Shown: in pieces, positions 10,758 to 20,345 of the stretch
Numbering within the stretch: position 1 is the first letter of the stretch
Layout of the letters: each line of letters starts with the position of its first letter
Assembly: GCF_001619985.1 (NCBI RefSeq)
Contig: NW_017264193.1
Span: 2,299,726-2,363,725, forward strand
From: Xylona heveae TC161
Taxonomy: Eukaryota; Ascomycota; Xylonomycetes; Xylonales; Xylonaceae
Reading direction: 5' to 3'
DNA length: 64,000 nt
Translations under genes and position numbers: made by a program
The notes under the pieces: model-generated
Told to the model about the DNA's origin: nothing
The model's input: the letters and a program-made list of their open reading frames with translations, nothing else
Databases searched by the model: none

Positions 10758-12230
10758 CTACCTCGTGTCAACTCGCCGCCGCTTCTCATGTGAATAACTC
10801 TCATTCGCAGGTGAAACACTGCGTTTGCGTCGATCTCTTTCACTCCCATAGCGATCTCTTCTGGGAGATTGTGACCTTGAGTAGGATCTTGACCTCCGGT
10901 CTCTCCTGCTGTACCGTGATTCGGACTCATCGTATCGAGAATCCCGATGTCCGGGTACATACGTGTCTCGACCGCCCCGAGAATATTCCCGCCGAGATTC
11001 GCCCTCTCTTCCGAACCTTGACCGTTCCGGTGTATCTTCTTCCCTTCTTCGCTCTTTTACTTCACTGGCATTTGCTCCAGTGGGCGCGAATCTTTCCCGT
11101 TCTCTGTCTGACATGAACCGCTCGTCTCGACCACCGGAACCTCCACGTCGCGCTCTGTCACCGTAGTCGCCAAATCTACCTGTATCCTCGCTCTTCATAT
11201 CCTTGTATTTGGTCCGACCCTTCTTGCCGAGTCTTGCCATATCCCTGATTTGCATATATTCAGGGAGCAGATCGCGGTTTGAGACATCATCCTGGATGCG
11301 GCTTCCCATAATATCTCTTCGATCCAGTCCTTGATCCTTTGCTTCGTCCATGAAGAAAGCTCCCTTATGAAAGTATTTTTGCATGTATGACATCTGGCCT
11401 TTTCCTTCTTTCTCGGCCTTCTGAGCCTCGATGAATTGCCGGTCTTCAGCTTCGCGCTCCTCCTTGCTGAGATTGCGACGTCTCTCGATTTCCTCCCTCT
11501 CCTTCTCGGCTTCTTCAATGGCTGCTCTATCCCGTCGAACTCGCTCAAGCTCCCGAATTTTCCACTGAGCGTATTCCATTTCTGGATCCACACCATCCGT
11601 GTCGTCCACTTGCTCGAGTTCGCCGTCCTCGTCATCATCCCAATTCTTCTTGCCTGCCGCGCGAGCTGCTGCGTTTTTCTCTAATTGCTCTTGGACAAGT
11701 TCATCTGCCTTTGCCTTTCGCTTCTCTTCCTCTTCTTGCCATTTCTCATCTTCCGCTTTAAGATCGGGGCCCGAATTGGCGGGTTTTCGTTGGTCTTTCT
11801 TGATAAAAGTAGGTCTGAGAAGCTTACGCGGTGCTTCGTCTTCACTGCTGCTCTCCTCCTCCTCGCTTTCACTTTCTTCTTCCTCACTTCCTTCTTCTTC
11901 TTCCTCTTCACTTTCTTCGGTCACAAAGCCTTCCTCTTGTTTTGCGCGCTCGGCCTTTTCCGCTTCGAGTCTGGCCGCTTCCTGTGCAGCCGCAACCCGC
12001 CGACGTTCATTAAGATCGACATTCTTGAGATTATTCGCAATCTTTGTCGCCTCTTTCGGGAAAGATGTTGCTTTGGGGGGTGCTTGTATTGTAGGCTTTT
12101 CTGACTCCTCTTCTTGTTCTTCTTCAACTCCAGACTCCTCCTCCGAGGAGGACGGCTCTTCTGCAACAGCTTTTCCGGGTCGATAGCGTGCCGGCCTGAC
12201 CGGATTGGCAGTCATACGCTTCGGAGGCAT
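10758..12230 (-). CDS. MFAP1-like spliceosomal protein
   Basis: A single exon of about 490 residues starting at the ATG of MPPKRMTANPVRPARYRPGK. MFAP1 is a component of the spliceosomal B complex associated with the U4/U6.U5 tri-snRNP. The N-terminal third is Glu/Ser-rich. The conserved C-terminal MFAP1 domain covers about residues 190-370, with KNWDDDED, ERRRNLSKEEREAED, MSYMQKYFHKGAFF and the NRDLLPEYMQIRDM region. The last 110 residues form an RS/RE-rich tail with many SRR, RRD and SRS units, longer than in the human protein. A frame open further upstream adds 23 residues, but the conserved MTANPVRP start argues for 12230. The gene is divergent from the U1 snRNA gene, 290 bp apart. Confidence 0.9.
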   Translation of the reverse strand: MPPKRMTANPVRPARYRPGKAVAEEPSSSEEESGVEEEQEEESEKPTIQAPPKATSFPKEATKIANNLKNVDLNERRRVAAAQEAARLEAEKAERAKQEEGFVTEESEEEEEEGSEEEESESEEEESSSEDEAPRKLLRPTFIKKDQRKPANSGPDLKAEDEKWQEEEEKRKAKADELVQEQLEKNAAARAAGKKNWDDDEDGELEQVDDTDGVDPEMEYAQWKIRELERVRRDRAAIEEAEKEREEIERRRNLSKEEREAEDRQFIEAQKAEKEGKGQMSYMQKYFHKGAFFMDEAKDQGLDRRDIMGSRIQDDVSNRDLLPEYMQIRDMARLGKKGRTKYKDMKSEDTGRFGDYGDRARRGGSGGRDERFMSDRERERFAPTGANASEVKERRREEDTPERSRFGREGESRREYSRGGRDTYVPGHRDSRYDESESRYSRRDRRSRSYSRSQSPRRDRYGSERDRRKRSVSPANESYSHEKRRRVDTR

Positions 12231-12476
12231 TTTGGTAATGCCAACTTCGATGTCCCTTCCCCGAATACAATGCTTAGTCTCAGTGGTGCAACGGAGCAAG
12301 TTCGCAGGTCAACAACATCGGCATCAATGCATCATAGGCTCGCCTTCAATCCTTCTGGGCAACCGAGGCTCGTTAGCCAAACATGTCTGCGGAATATACC
12401 GCTCCAGGATGCCAGACGAGAATTTAGACGAAGTCTTGGCGTTTGAACAGAGTGTTACCCGGAAATCCAGCTCGTC

Positions 12477-12483
12477 TATATAA
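12477..12483 (+). promoter_or_regulatory. TATA box of the U1 snRNA gene
   Basis: TATATAA starts 44 bp upstream of the predicted U1 5' end, inside the 290-bp divergent promoter shared with the MFAP1 homologue. The assignment is from position and motif only. Confidence 0.5.
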
Positions 12484-12520
12484 TCCCGTCTCACCCCTCA
12501 ATTCTCGTTTTTTTTTCTTC

Positions 12521-12676
12521 ATACTTACCTTGTGAGGGCGGCCGTGATCAAGAAGACGGTTTGCCAATGGGAGAACCCTGCATTGCACAGCGCGGAGGTG
12601 ATCCCGTTTGAGTGTCCTTCGGGGCCCTCACTCGCGCAATTTTTGATGGTCTAAACTCTTTTACGAGTCGCTTTTC
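12521..12676 (+). ncRNA. U1 small nuclear RNA
   Basis: The transcript would begin ATACTTACC, the U1 segment that pairs with 5' splice sites. GTGAGGG at 12532-12538 pairs with CCCTCAC at 12625-12631 (helix H). Stem-loop I has CCGT (12542-12545) and ACGG (12556-12559) around loop GATCAAGAAG, close to the U1-70K loop GAUCAYGAAG. Stem-loop II shows ATTGCAC (12582-12588), the U1A recognition sequence. Stem-loop III has CCCG at 12603-12606 and CGGG at 12620-12623. The Sm site AATTTTTGATGG begins at 12638, followed by a short hairpin (ACTC 12655-12658, GAGT 12665-12668). The order of elements is exactly that of U1. The 3' end near 12676 is approximate. Host transcription would be by RNA polymerase II from the TATA at 12477. 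Confidence 0.93.
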
Positions 12677-13357
12677 ATCATTCTTTCAGCCTTGCTGCGG
12701 GAGCTTGAGGAAGAGCTATCACGTAACTTCGTAGATCTCTAGTCGCTTTCTGAAATGCAGTGTCTTAAAATGTCATAAGTTGACAAGAAATTTGTTACTT
12801 TGTCGGAGACATGAGTAGTCCTTCACCTTTTCTAAATTCTCGTATTAAGTGCAGCGAAAACTTTATGTGGCTTGTGAAGATGTCGCCTCTCAATGAGCAA
12901 ATTCCATTCCTGCAATATCGATTCTACTTTTTCGACCATCTCATCTCTCATTTGCAACTGCTACTTCGAATACCTATCAATATCGACCTTTAATCAAGTT
13001 CGATTCTGAACCTTGAGTGCTCTGGCTTCGGGCAAGATACTAGCCACGAATTAACAGCACAGTATGAGTGAGACTGCACAAAATGATCACTTCATTGGTT
13101 GCCCATATTATACAGGGAGGTTCTGCAGTCCCTATATTTTACATACGTCTAACGTCCAAAATGCCAACCCGAACCATTATATGCCATGGTAGATCCTCTT
13201 GATAAACATAAAAGAAATTTTTTCTAAATAATATGAAGCCAGCGAGCAAGATTGCAGATTCCTCTACTCTTTAAGACCCAATATACCGTGTGCCAGAGTG
13301 ACCACCACCGAACGCCTTGTAATGCTTCCAAACCAGCGCGGAAATAGCACAGATAAT
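12677..13357. other. Non-coding stretch between U1 snRNA and ALB1
   Basis: About 680 bp with no recognised protein or RNA gene. Its right part is expected to be the ALB1 3' UTR. Confidence 0.5.
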
Positions 13358-14045
13358 TTAAAGAATTCCGTCCTCATCTTCCTGTTCGGGCTGGCGAGCC
13401 TGAACTTCAGTCTGAATTTCCATCGTTGATTCTTGGGCGTTCGGTCCCATCTCTACCTCAGAAAGGCCATCAAAACGCTTTGATGGCTGTTCCACGTCGA
13501 TTTCGGATATTTTTTCATCGGCATCGTCTTTCTGTTCCTGATTCTTTTGTTTCGCGGCAGTTGTAGTTGCTAGGTTGATGTCTTCCCACTCGGCCTATTA
13601 CCGTTAGTATGAATGACTCAAGATCATGTCAACATGGCTCTGGTGAAGCTTACCCTCCGATTATCGACATTGCGACCTCTTGCAAGGCTCTTGTTCACCT
13701 TCTTCTCCAGTTGATCGATCACGGTATCGGCTCTCTCAAGTCCCTTTTCATGCCGTCTCCGTTGCGCCCTGCTCATGGGCTTTGCCTTCTTGGACTTTTT
13801 CGTAACCCCAGCGCCTTGGTGTAGCGCCAAGACTGAAGGTCGTTCATTGGCTGAAGGAGTTGGCGGTTTGGTTTCAGTAAGAGACTTATCCACGTCAATG
13901 GACGGGGAGGCTTCTCTTCTTGCGGCTCGGGAGCGCACAGAAACGGCTATGTCAGAGAAAAAGTCAGTGTGTCCATTCCGTTGAATGAATTCCAAAAGCC
14001 ATTTCACTTACGTCTACCCTTCTTTGGCTTTGGTGTCTTTCCCAT
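13358..14045 (-). CDS. ALB1: Alb1 ribosome biogenesis protein
   Basis: Three exons (14045-14012, 13946-13654, 13594-13358) give about 187 residues. Alb1 is a small nucleolar shuttling factor on pre-60S particles that works with Arx1. The first exon encodes MGKTPKPKKGR, a basic start shared by fungal Alb1 proteins. The second holds RSRAARREASPSID and the core block KPMSRAQRRRHEKGLERAD with LEKKVNKSLARGRNV. The C-terminal exon is acidic and Gln-rich without a known motif. Splice sites are canonical (GTAAGT, GTAAGC). It is divergent from the ubiquitin-protease gene. Confidence 0.88.
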
Positions 14046-14419
14046 TTTGTTTGCTATTACAAAATGCCGAAGGTGAAAGAGTTTGATATGTTGATACGAC
14101 CCTTCGCCAGTGCGCCAAAATAATCTAGCATTCTGTGGGCGGTGAGGAAATGCCAAGGTTTTGCCTTGCGCTACCGAAGGCAGCTTCGTGGGGTAGTGAA
14201 CCAGGCGGACCTGATTGGCATAACGACCAACCGACCGACTTTATAATTACTGCAGTTGAGCTCTCTCGTGAATCCGCAATGCCATTTCTTCAAAGCACCA
14301 TCTGCGACGCTCGCAACGCGCTCAAGTGACTCGGCAGCTCAAGCCGTGCTTGGCACGGCCAGTTTTCTTTTTCCCATGGCATATCTTCCTCAGCCATCCT
14401 GTCATTATTTGAACGTGCC
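14046..14419. other. Bidirectional promoter ALB1 / ubiquitin protease
   Basis: 374 bp between two divergent start codons. No gene is seen. Confidence 0.55.
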
Positions 14420-17052
14420 ATGATGAGCCTTCGCAACGGCCTATCCAAGTGGCCAACGTCTATGCGACTTATAGACAGGTTAGACCTTGGCTTTACGACA
14501 TCTGCAAGTGAAATATTGCTCTATCTGGCGGCGACACTGGCCCTAGGATATCACATTCTCGTCTACTTTGACCTTTTACCACAGCGTTACTTTTATCAAC
14601 TCCTTTGGAATTGTTTGGTCTTCGTCACTCCTTTCCGGCTCATCTCTGCCATGGATCGGACACTTGCAAGTATTCCAGACGAAAATGGTAATGGGAGCGA
14701 TGGGTTCTCAGCAAGGAGTCATGCAGCGAAAAGCGAGGCACTGCGCAAGATTTTTGGACTGGAAAAAGGCCACCTTTTCCCCAGCATCGAGGGCAACCGA
14801 GTCATCTCAAGTGTGGGAACAGTATGGAAGGGAGGTAGTAGTGGAGTACCGCCAGGTCTTGGGAACTGGGATAACTCCTGCTATCAAAACAGTGTTATTC
14901 AGGTATGCCCCTGTTTCCTTGAGTATTTTGGGCAGGGTATTGATTGTGCTTTTTCCAGGGCTTGGCATCTCTTCCATCGCTGTCTGAGTTTCTTGCGTCT
15001 TCATCAACCAAATTCCTCGGCCCTAACCATGGACCTACCAATTTTGCCTTGCGGGAAATTATAGAGAAACTCAACGAACCTGCCAACTGTGGACGGCGAT
15101 TCTGGACGCCGGCCGAGCTGAAGTCTATGAGCAGCTGGCAACAGCAAGATGCCCAAGAATACTTTTCAAAGGTGTTGGATCAGGTCGATAGAGAGATCAC
15201 TACCGTTGCGAGAAGAGATTTGGGTATGCGGGGCCTGGGAAACATCACCATGTCTACTGCCCAGGTCGTCGAAGGCACGAGCCGGATAGATCGGCAAAGT
15301 GATTGTAGTGATGGTGACATTGAAAAACGTCAAAAAGCAGACGCCAAGAACGAAGCTCGATCTTACCTTGTGCCGGCTCCACAGCGTAACCCTCTGGAGG
15401 GACTCCTCGCGCAGCGAGTTGGCTGCATGGCCTGTGGATATTCAGAAGGGCTATCGCTGGTCCCTTTCAACTGCTTAACATTGCCCCTTGGGCAAGGATG
15501 GCAATTAGACATACGCGACTGTTTGGACGAGTACACCGCACTGGAGTCGATAGAAGGTGTTGAATGTGCAAAGTGTACACTTCTTCGCCGACGGGAGCAG
15601 CTAGAGAAACTGCTCCAAGGGCCTTCTGTCACACGCATGGACGGTCAAGAAGACATCCAACAACTCCCTGAAGCTCTTCGTGCCCCAGCAGCAGGCCGCC
15701 TCTTATCAGTCAAAGAGGCACTAGAAGAAGCAGATTTTTCAGAGACTACGCTAAGTAAAAAGTGTCAAATACCTCCAAAAGGTCGAGTGACATCCACCAA
15801 ATCACGACAGGCGGTTATTGCACGTGCACCAACGTGTCTTGTTGTTCATATCAATCGAAGTATCTTCGACGAGTATACTGGAGCATTGAGGAAGAACTAT
15901 GCTGAGGTCCAGTTTCCCGAGGTGTTGAACCTTGGACCATGGTGCCTTGGCTCTCGGGCAAGCAAAGCTCCAAAGCAGAACCAAGAGGAGCTAGAGCAAT
16001 GGCGACTGGATCCCAGGAGGTCGATGCTTTCCGAGGACAGCATGACTGCTTATTGTCCCGATGGGTTTTCTTACGACCTTCGTGCTGTTATTACCCATGC
16101 AGGGCGTCATGAGAACGGTCACTATATCTGCTACAGAAAGCATCCATATACCGCAGGTACGGCAAGTCTTGCAGAAGAAAAGGGCGAGGCAGAAGATGGA
16201 ATTGCTACTGAGCGTTGGTGGCGTCTCAGTGATGATCAAGTTTCTATGGTCACCGAGCAGAACGTTTTGAGCCAGGGCGGTGTCTTTATGTTATTCTACG
16301 AGCGCGTTGACGATGACCGCTCTTCTTCATTATCAGACCATGTGCAGCCTACGGCTGATGGAACAACCAATCCCGATAAATCCTCTCCCGATGATCTCAC
16401 GCCATGTGGCTCTCGAACACCATTATCCCAAGAAGCACCGTCTGTCCCCGCAACAGAAGAATTTTCTCAACCTCATCCAACAGAGGAGAACAAGCCTCTC
16501 CGGAACTCTTTCCTGAATAGTTCACCCCTATCAGGGCCAGCTAGGAGCAATTCCAACGAGCAGTCAGATGCCCACGATAGCCAATTGTCGTTCAAAAATG
16601 GCGGCATGGAGCAGAAGAATGCTCAAGCTCCTAGCATCATTCATGACCTCCACGGCCCCGAAGAATCAAGCCATACGACTCCTCGAATAGATCCTTTATC
16701 CAAACTCAATGCGGTATCGCGCCCAGAAACGCTCGATTCTTCCTTATTAGCAACGTCGTTGGACCGCCGAGATGGCGACGATCCACACCCAACGGCACCA
16801 CAAAACAAAGTCCCTTCCCATTCAAAGGAAGATACTGATTCTCAACCCAACTCTAAACCCGCTTCAAACAAACAGTACTCGGACGACCGCACAAACGGTG
16901 GAGATAAGCTCAAGGCCAGCGGCAATAGCAATGGCAATAGAAGCAACAATGACAGAGAGCGTACTAGATCAGCAAAGACCAGTAGTAGCAGTAATCCTAC
17001 TAACAGCACCAAGCCTGCTACGAACGGGATACCTGTAATCGCAGCTAATTGA
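14420..17052 (+). CDS. Membrane-anchored ubiquitin-specific protease (Ubp1/USP30-like)
   Basis: Two exons (14420-14902 and 14959-17052) give about 858 residues. USP-family enzymes cleave ubiquitin from proteins. Two hydrophobic segments near residues 30-50 and 58-75 suggest an N-terminal membrane anchor, as in yeast Ubp1 (ER) and human USP30 (outer mitochondrial membrane). The Cys box reads GLGNWDNSCYQNSVIQ with the likely nucleophile Cys154; the usual Gly-Asn-Thr-Cys is changed to Asp-Asn-Ser-Cys. The His box HENGHYICYR places the general base at about His549, and WWRLSDDQVS supplies the acid. A CxxC pair (CMACG, CAKC) resembles the USP zinc ribbon. The last 250 residues are Ser/Asn/Pro-rich and probably disordered. 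The intron falls just after the Cys box. A second ATG follows directly at codon 2. Confidence 0.9.
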
Positions 17053-17644
17053 AATAAAACACACAAATCATGAAGACATTAGGTCCATTACGGATTCTTC
17101 GTTCAATATTTTTTTAAACGTAAAATCTTTTCCCGTGCTGTAAACCTTAGCCCAATATGAGCCAACATTCATCGCACCATCATCATCATCTACATTTAGT
17201 AACTGCATACGGGTAAGGTATACCAAGATAAACCCCCGTACTTGGTAAATTGATCAACATGCACGCGAGTGACGCCTCAGCATGGCGTCAAGCCTCCTTC
17301 TCCCTCTTCTTTTCGACGCGTAAGCGAAGCCGTAATGCAAGCTTGCATCAACACTCCTCTCTCTCTCTCGCAATCTTATCTACCTTGGATAAACGTACTG
17401 TTAGTGACATATGCATACCCATACGCCTCTCATGACTGGCCATACTGCAGTATCGCTGAGCGTCATCATGCAGATCAGCCCCCCACAGCGCAGAATTATG
17501 CACAATAGCACACAAGCCATGTCATTGGATCAGCGTGTATTGGTTTTTTATCCTATTTTATTTTATTTTATTTTTTTCTATTATATTTTATTCTTTTTTA
17601 TTTAATTTTAGGTTTTTTTTATTTTTTATTCTTCTTAAATGATT

Positions 17645-17712
17645 TGTTCTTTTTTCCTTTTCCTCTTCCTTTTCCTCTTCCTTTTCCCTTTTCTTTTATT
17701 CCTATTCCCCTT
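17645..17712 (+). repeat. Pyrimidine (CT) tract
   Basis: Imperfect repeats of CTTTTCCT/CTTCC units in the 3' flank of the ubiquitin-protease gene. Confidence 0.7.
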
Positions 17713-18164
17713 CTTATTTCTTCGGTTCCCCTCCTGCATGTAGCCATCGAATCGGTTTGGGTGGTTTGGGGTCCGTGATCCCCGGGGGGACCGGGGAAGG
17801 GGAGAAAGGCAGGGCCGCAGGCAATGGGCACACTACAGGACTACCGTAGTACACATCGCTGGCCATTCTGTGGACCTTTGAAATTTAAGGGTCCTTGATG
17901 CGGGGCGATTGGGTGGTACCGTGGTGGTGGTTCTGCTGCTGCAAGTTTGGGCAGTATGCAACCAAAAACGTGTTTTATACCACGGGTCCACGTGCGGTAA
18001 GTCCACTGGGTAGGTGATACTTCTGGCCGGAGGAAAGGAGGGGGGGGAGAGGGCGGGAAATAAAATAAATAAAATAAAAATTTATAATCATTATTATCGT
18101 CAAAACTCAAAAATACGAGTTTGATTAATAAATGATAGTCGTGATAGGAATATAAGTGTGCACA

Positions 18165-18196
18165 GAAAAAAAAAAAAAAGAAGAAGAAGAAGAAGA
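18165..18196 (+). repeat. Poly-A followed by (AAG)n microsatellite
   Basis: About 15 consecutive A, then five or six AAG units. Confidence 0.85.
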
Positions 18197-18246
18197 CAAG
18201 GAGGGGGTGTTTTGCAACTCACGAGTGGCCCAGGGAATTTGATGTT

Positions 18247-18270
18247 GATTGATTGATTGATTGATTGATA
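18247..18270 (+). repeat. (GATT)n tetranucleotide microsatellite
   Basis: About five and a half GATT units followed by GATA. Confidence 0.9.
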
Positions 18271-18283
18271 TCAATTGATGTCA

Positions 18284-18323
18284 TACTCCGTAAATCTCTC
18301 CGTAGCTACCAACCTACGGAGTA
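18284..18323. repeat. Inverted pair TACTCCGTA ... TACGGAGTA
   Basis: TACTCCGTA at 18284-18292 and its reverse complement at 18315-18323, with a 22-nt spacer that itself contains another CTCCGTA. The same 9-mer recurs at 42037-42045. Confidence 0.75.
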
Positions 18324-19756
18324 CATAAATCAAAAGCCCCCAATTGATACGATAAATCAAGCCAGATTCCAAACGTATTTACTGATTTACAATATAGAGT
18401 ACGTATCAGAGCTATGGTGTAGGCACCTGGTAAGATAGATGGCTAAAGGAGGGAAGAAAGAAAGAAAGGAAGGAATGAATGGGAAAAAGGGGAATAAGAT
18501 TCATTCTTCTCAAAACCAAGGAATCAATGTAAAAGTTTAACCTCCCAGATGGAAAAAGCGGAGCTTCATATAAGTAGGTAGATAAAGTTTAGTCCTGAAA
18601 AGGTGAATGTGCATACGAAGTAGAGTCAATCGTTGCGCATGCGGGTGTACCTATACGATTGGTTCCACGAGGAGGAAGTCCCGGGTTGAAGAGAGGAACC
18701 TTTTAGTTGGAAAGCTACCTACTACTACCTTAAGACGCCAGAGAGTGCTAGAGAGCAAAGACCAAGGTGGGTGGTGTATGGACGGAAGATTCTCCGGGGG
18801 AACGTACTAAGGTACTCTGTACGAGGGTACATCGGTAATGCCAATCCCGGCAGCGAAGTACTGGGTAAGTCGGGGAGAAAGTTACCCAGCACGATCGAGA
18901 AGAGTTCAGCCCGACTTTCGTCTCGTACGAGAAGATACCTCAGGGAAGAGATAACGTTACCGTAGTACGTGTACTTACTCGTATGAGTATACAGAGTTTC
19001 AAAAACACACAAACTAGCAGGACAAGGGTCCGGGCGCCCTGTGAGAGAACTGCGGGGATTTGGATTGTCGGCCGGTGTGTGGGAACCACAAAAAAAACAC
19101 GTAACACGTCATATCAGTCAATCAAGTCCCCCGACGGGGGTTCATTTTGTCTGATGAACATTATGTTTACCTTAGGCTGGATGATGTATTGCATACGGGT
19201 TATGATTCGTGGGGTATCGATTATCTGGTATTTCTTTTCCCCCATCCTGGTGACACACCCCCAAGTTTAGAACGCGTGGCTTGTGATATGCCCCACGTTC
19301 AGACCAAAGCTACGTGCGTCTTATCTAGGTAGGTACCGAGGTTATCAACATATGATCTTCACCTGAAGCTATCATACCATGTACATGACGTATCTGGACA
19401 AAGGATGAAACACTTTTGCAATCTCGTGAGACTGAGTCTGTCGCAGCCTTCTGAGCTTGAGCATAGGCCTGGAGAGCCAGTAGGAAGTTGTTAGGATGGT
19501 ATTGTGCAAATTAAACGCCTTTGATTGGTTGAATACATTCAATTCATTGTATGCGGGTATATTCTGTGCAAATGCCATCAAAGCCAACACTCATATTGTC
19601 ATGAATGCTCCTGGACCGCGAGGAGATATCGAGCCTAGATTGACTCAAAATGGCTAAAACGAAAGTGAATATTAGATGATGACAGAAATGCTTAACATGT
19701 TGATGTGGAATTATGTTCTCTGGTTTGGTGTAGCGGATGCGACAACCCTGATGATT

Positions 19757-20345
19757 TCATTCGCTGCTCTCGTAGAAAATCTCTTTATGGCGATGTGTGG
19801 CGTTTACGACGGCATCGACGGCAGCGAAATCTAGGAAATGAATGATTAGCGCTGTTGTTGCGTTTGAATGGCCTGTGATAAAGGACAGTAACATACTGAT
19901 ATTAGAGCCAAAGTCGGTTGCAGCCAGAACGCGGACGGTCAGATCTGGGTTAACTTTACCCACAATCTCGACGGCATTGTTGAGCACGAGATGACAATCC
20001 TACAGCATGGCAAACAGGTTAGCTAAAGCACGCCATTCAGGTTCACATGCGTTCGTTCTTTGACATCTCAAAAACGGAGAAGGAGGTATATAAGACAGCG
20101 ACAAAGTAGTTTCACAAAGGGAGCGAGAGTGATAGGGCTGCTCCTTCCTCCTCAACAAGGACCATTGAAGATGTTCTTTGATAGACATGACGTACCCGAT
20201 TCAGTGTGGCGGTGACAGAGCCGTTGGCGTCAATGGTGGCTTGTTCACCACGCAGCTGGGTGACCTTGCCGATCAGACGTACGGTTTGGCCTTGAAAGCT
20301 CTCTAGATAAGAGGCATTGATTCGTGGGGTGGCTTCTGTCATCAT
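19757..20345 (-). CDS. RFA3: Replication factor A subunit 3 (RPA14)
   Basis: Three exons (20345-20196, 19999-19897, 19830-19757) give about 108 residues, the normal size for the smallest RPA subunit. It forms part of the heterotrimeric single-strand DNA-binding complex in replication and repair. The single OB-fold is recognisable: PRINASYLESFQGQTVRLIG, a strand with ATIDANGSVTATL, then NNAVEIVGKVNPDLTVRVL and a C-terminal helix ending in ATHRHKEIFYE. The gene begins with two consecutive ATGs (20345 and 20342), either of which could serve. Its neighbours show no functional link. Confidence 0.88.

Larger units (their letters stand above)
17053..19756. other. Long gene-poor, low-complexity region
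   Basis: 2.7 kb with no supported gene. It contains T-rich sequence (17540-17640), a CT-rich tract of CTTTTCCT-like units (about 17645-17712), a poly-A/AAG run (18165-18196), GATT repeats (18247-18270) and an inverted TACTCCGTA/TACGGAGTA pair. Frames of 60-95 codons here have no resemblance to known proteins. Confidence 0.6.

Noticed and set aside
11599-12186. Serine-rich plus-strand frame of 195 codons
   Set aside because: Antisense to the Glu-rich part of the MFAP1 homologue; produced by GAG/GAA codons.
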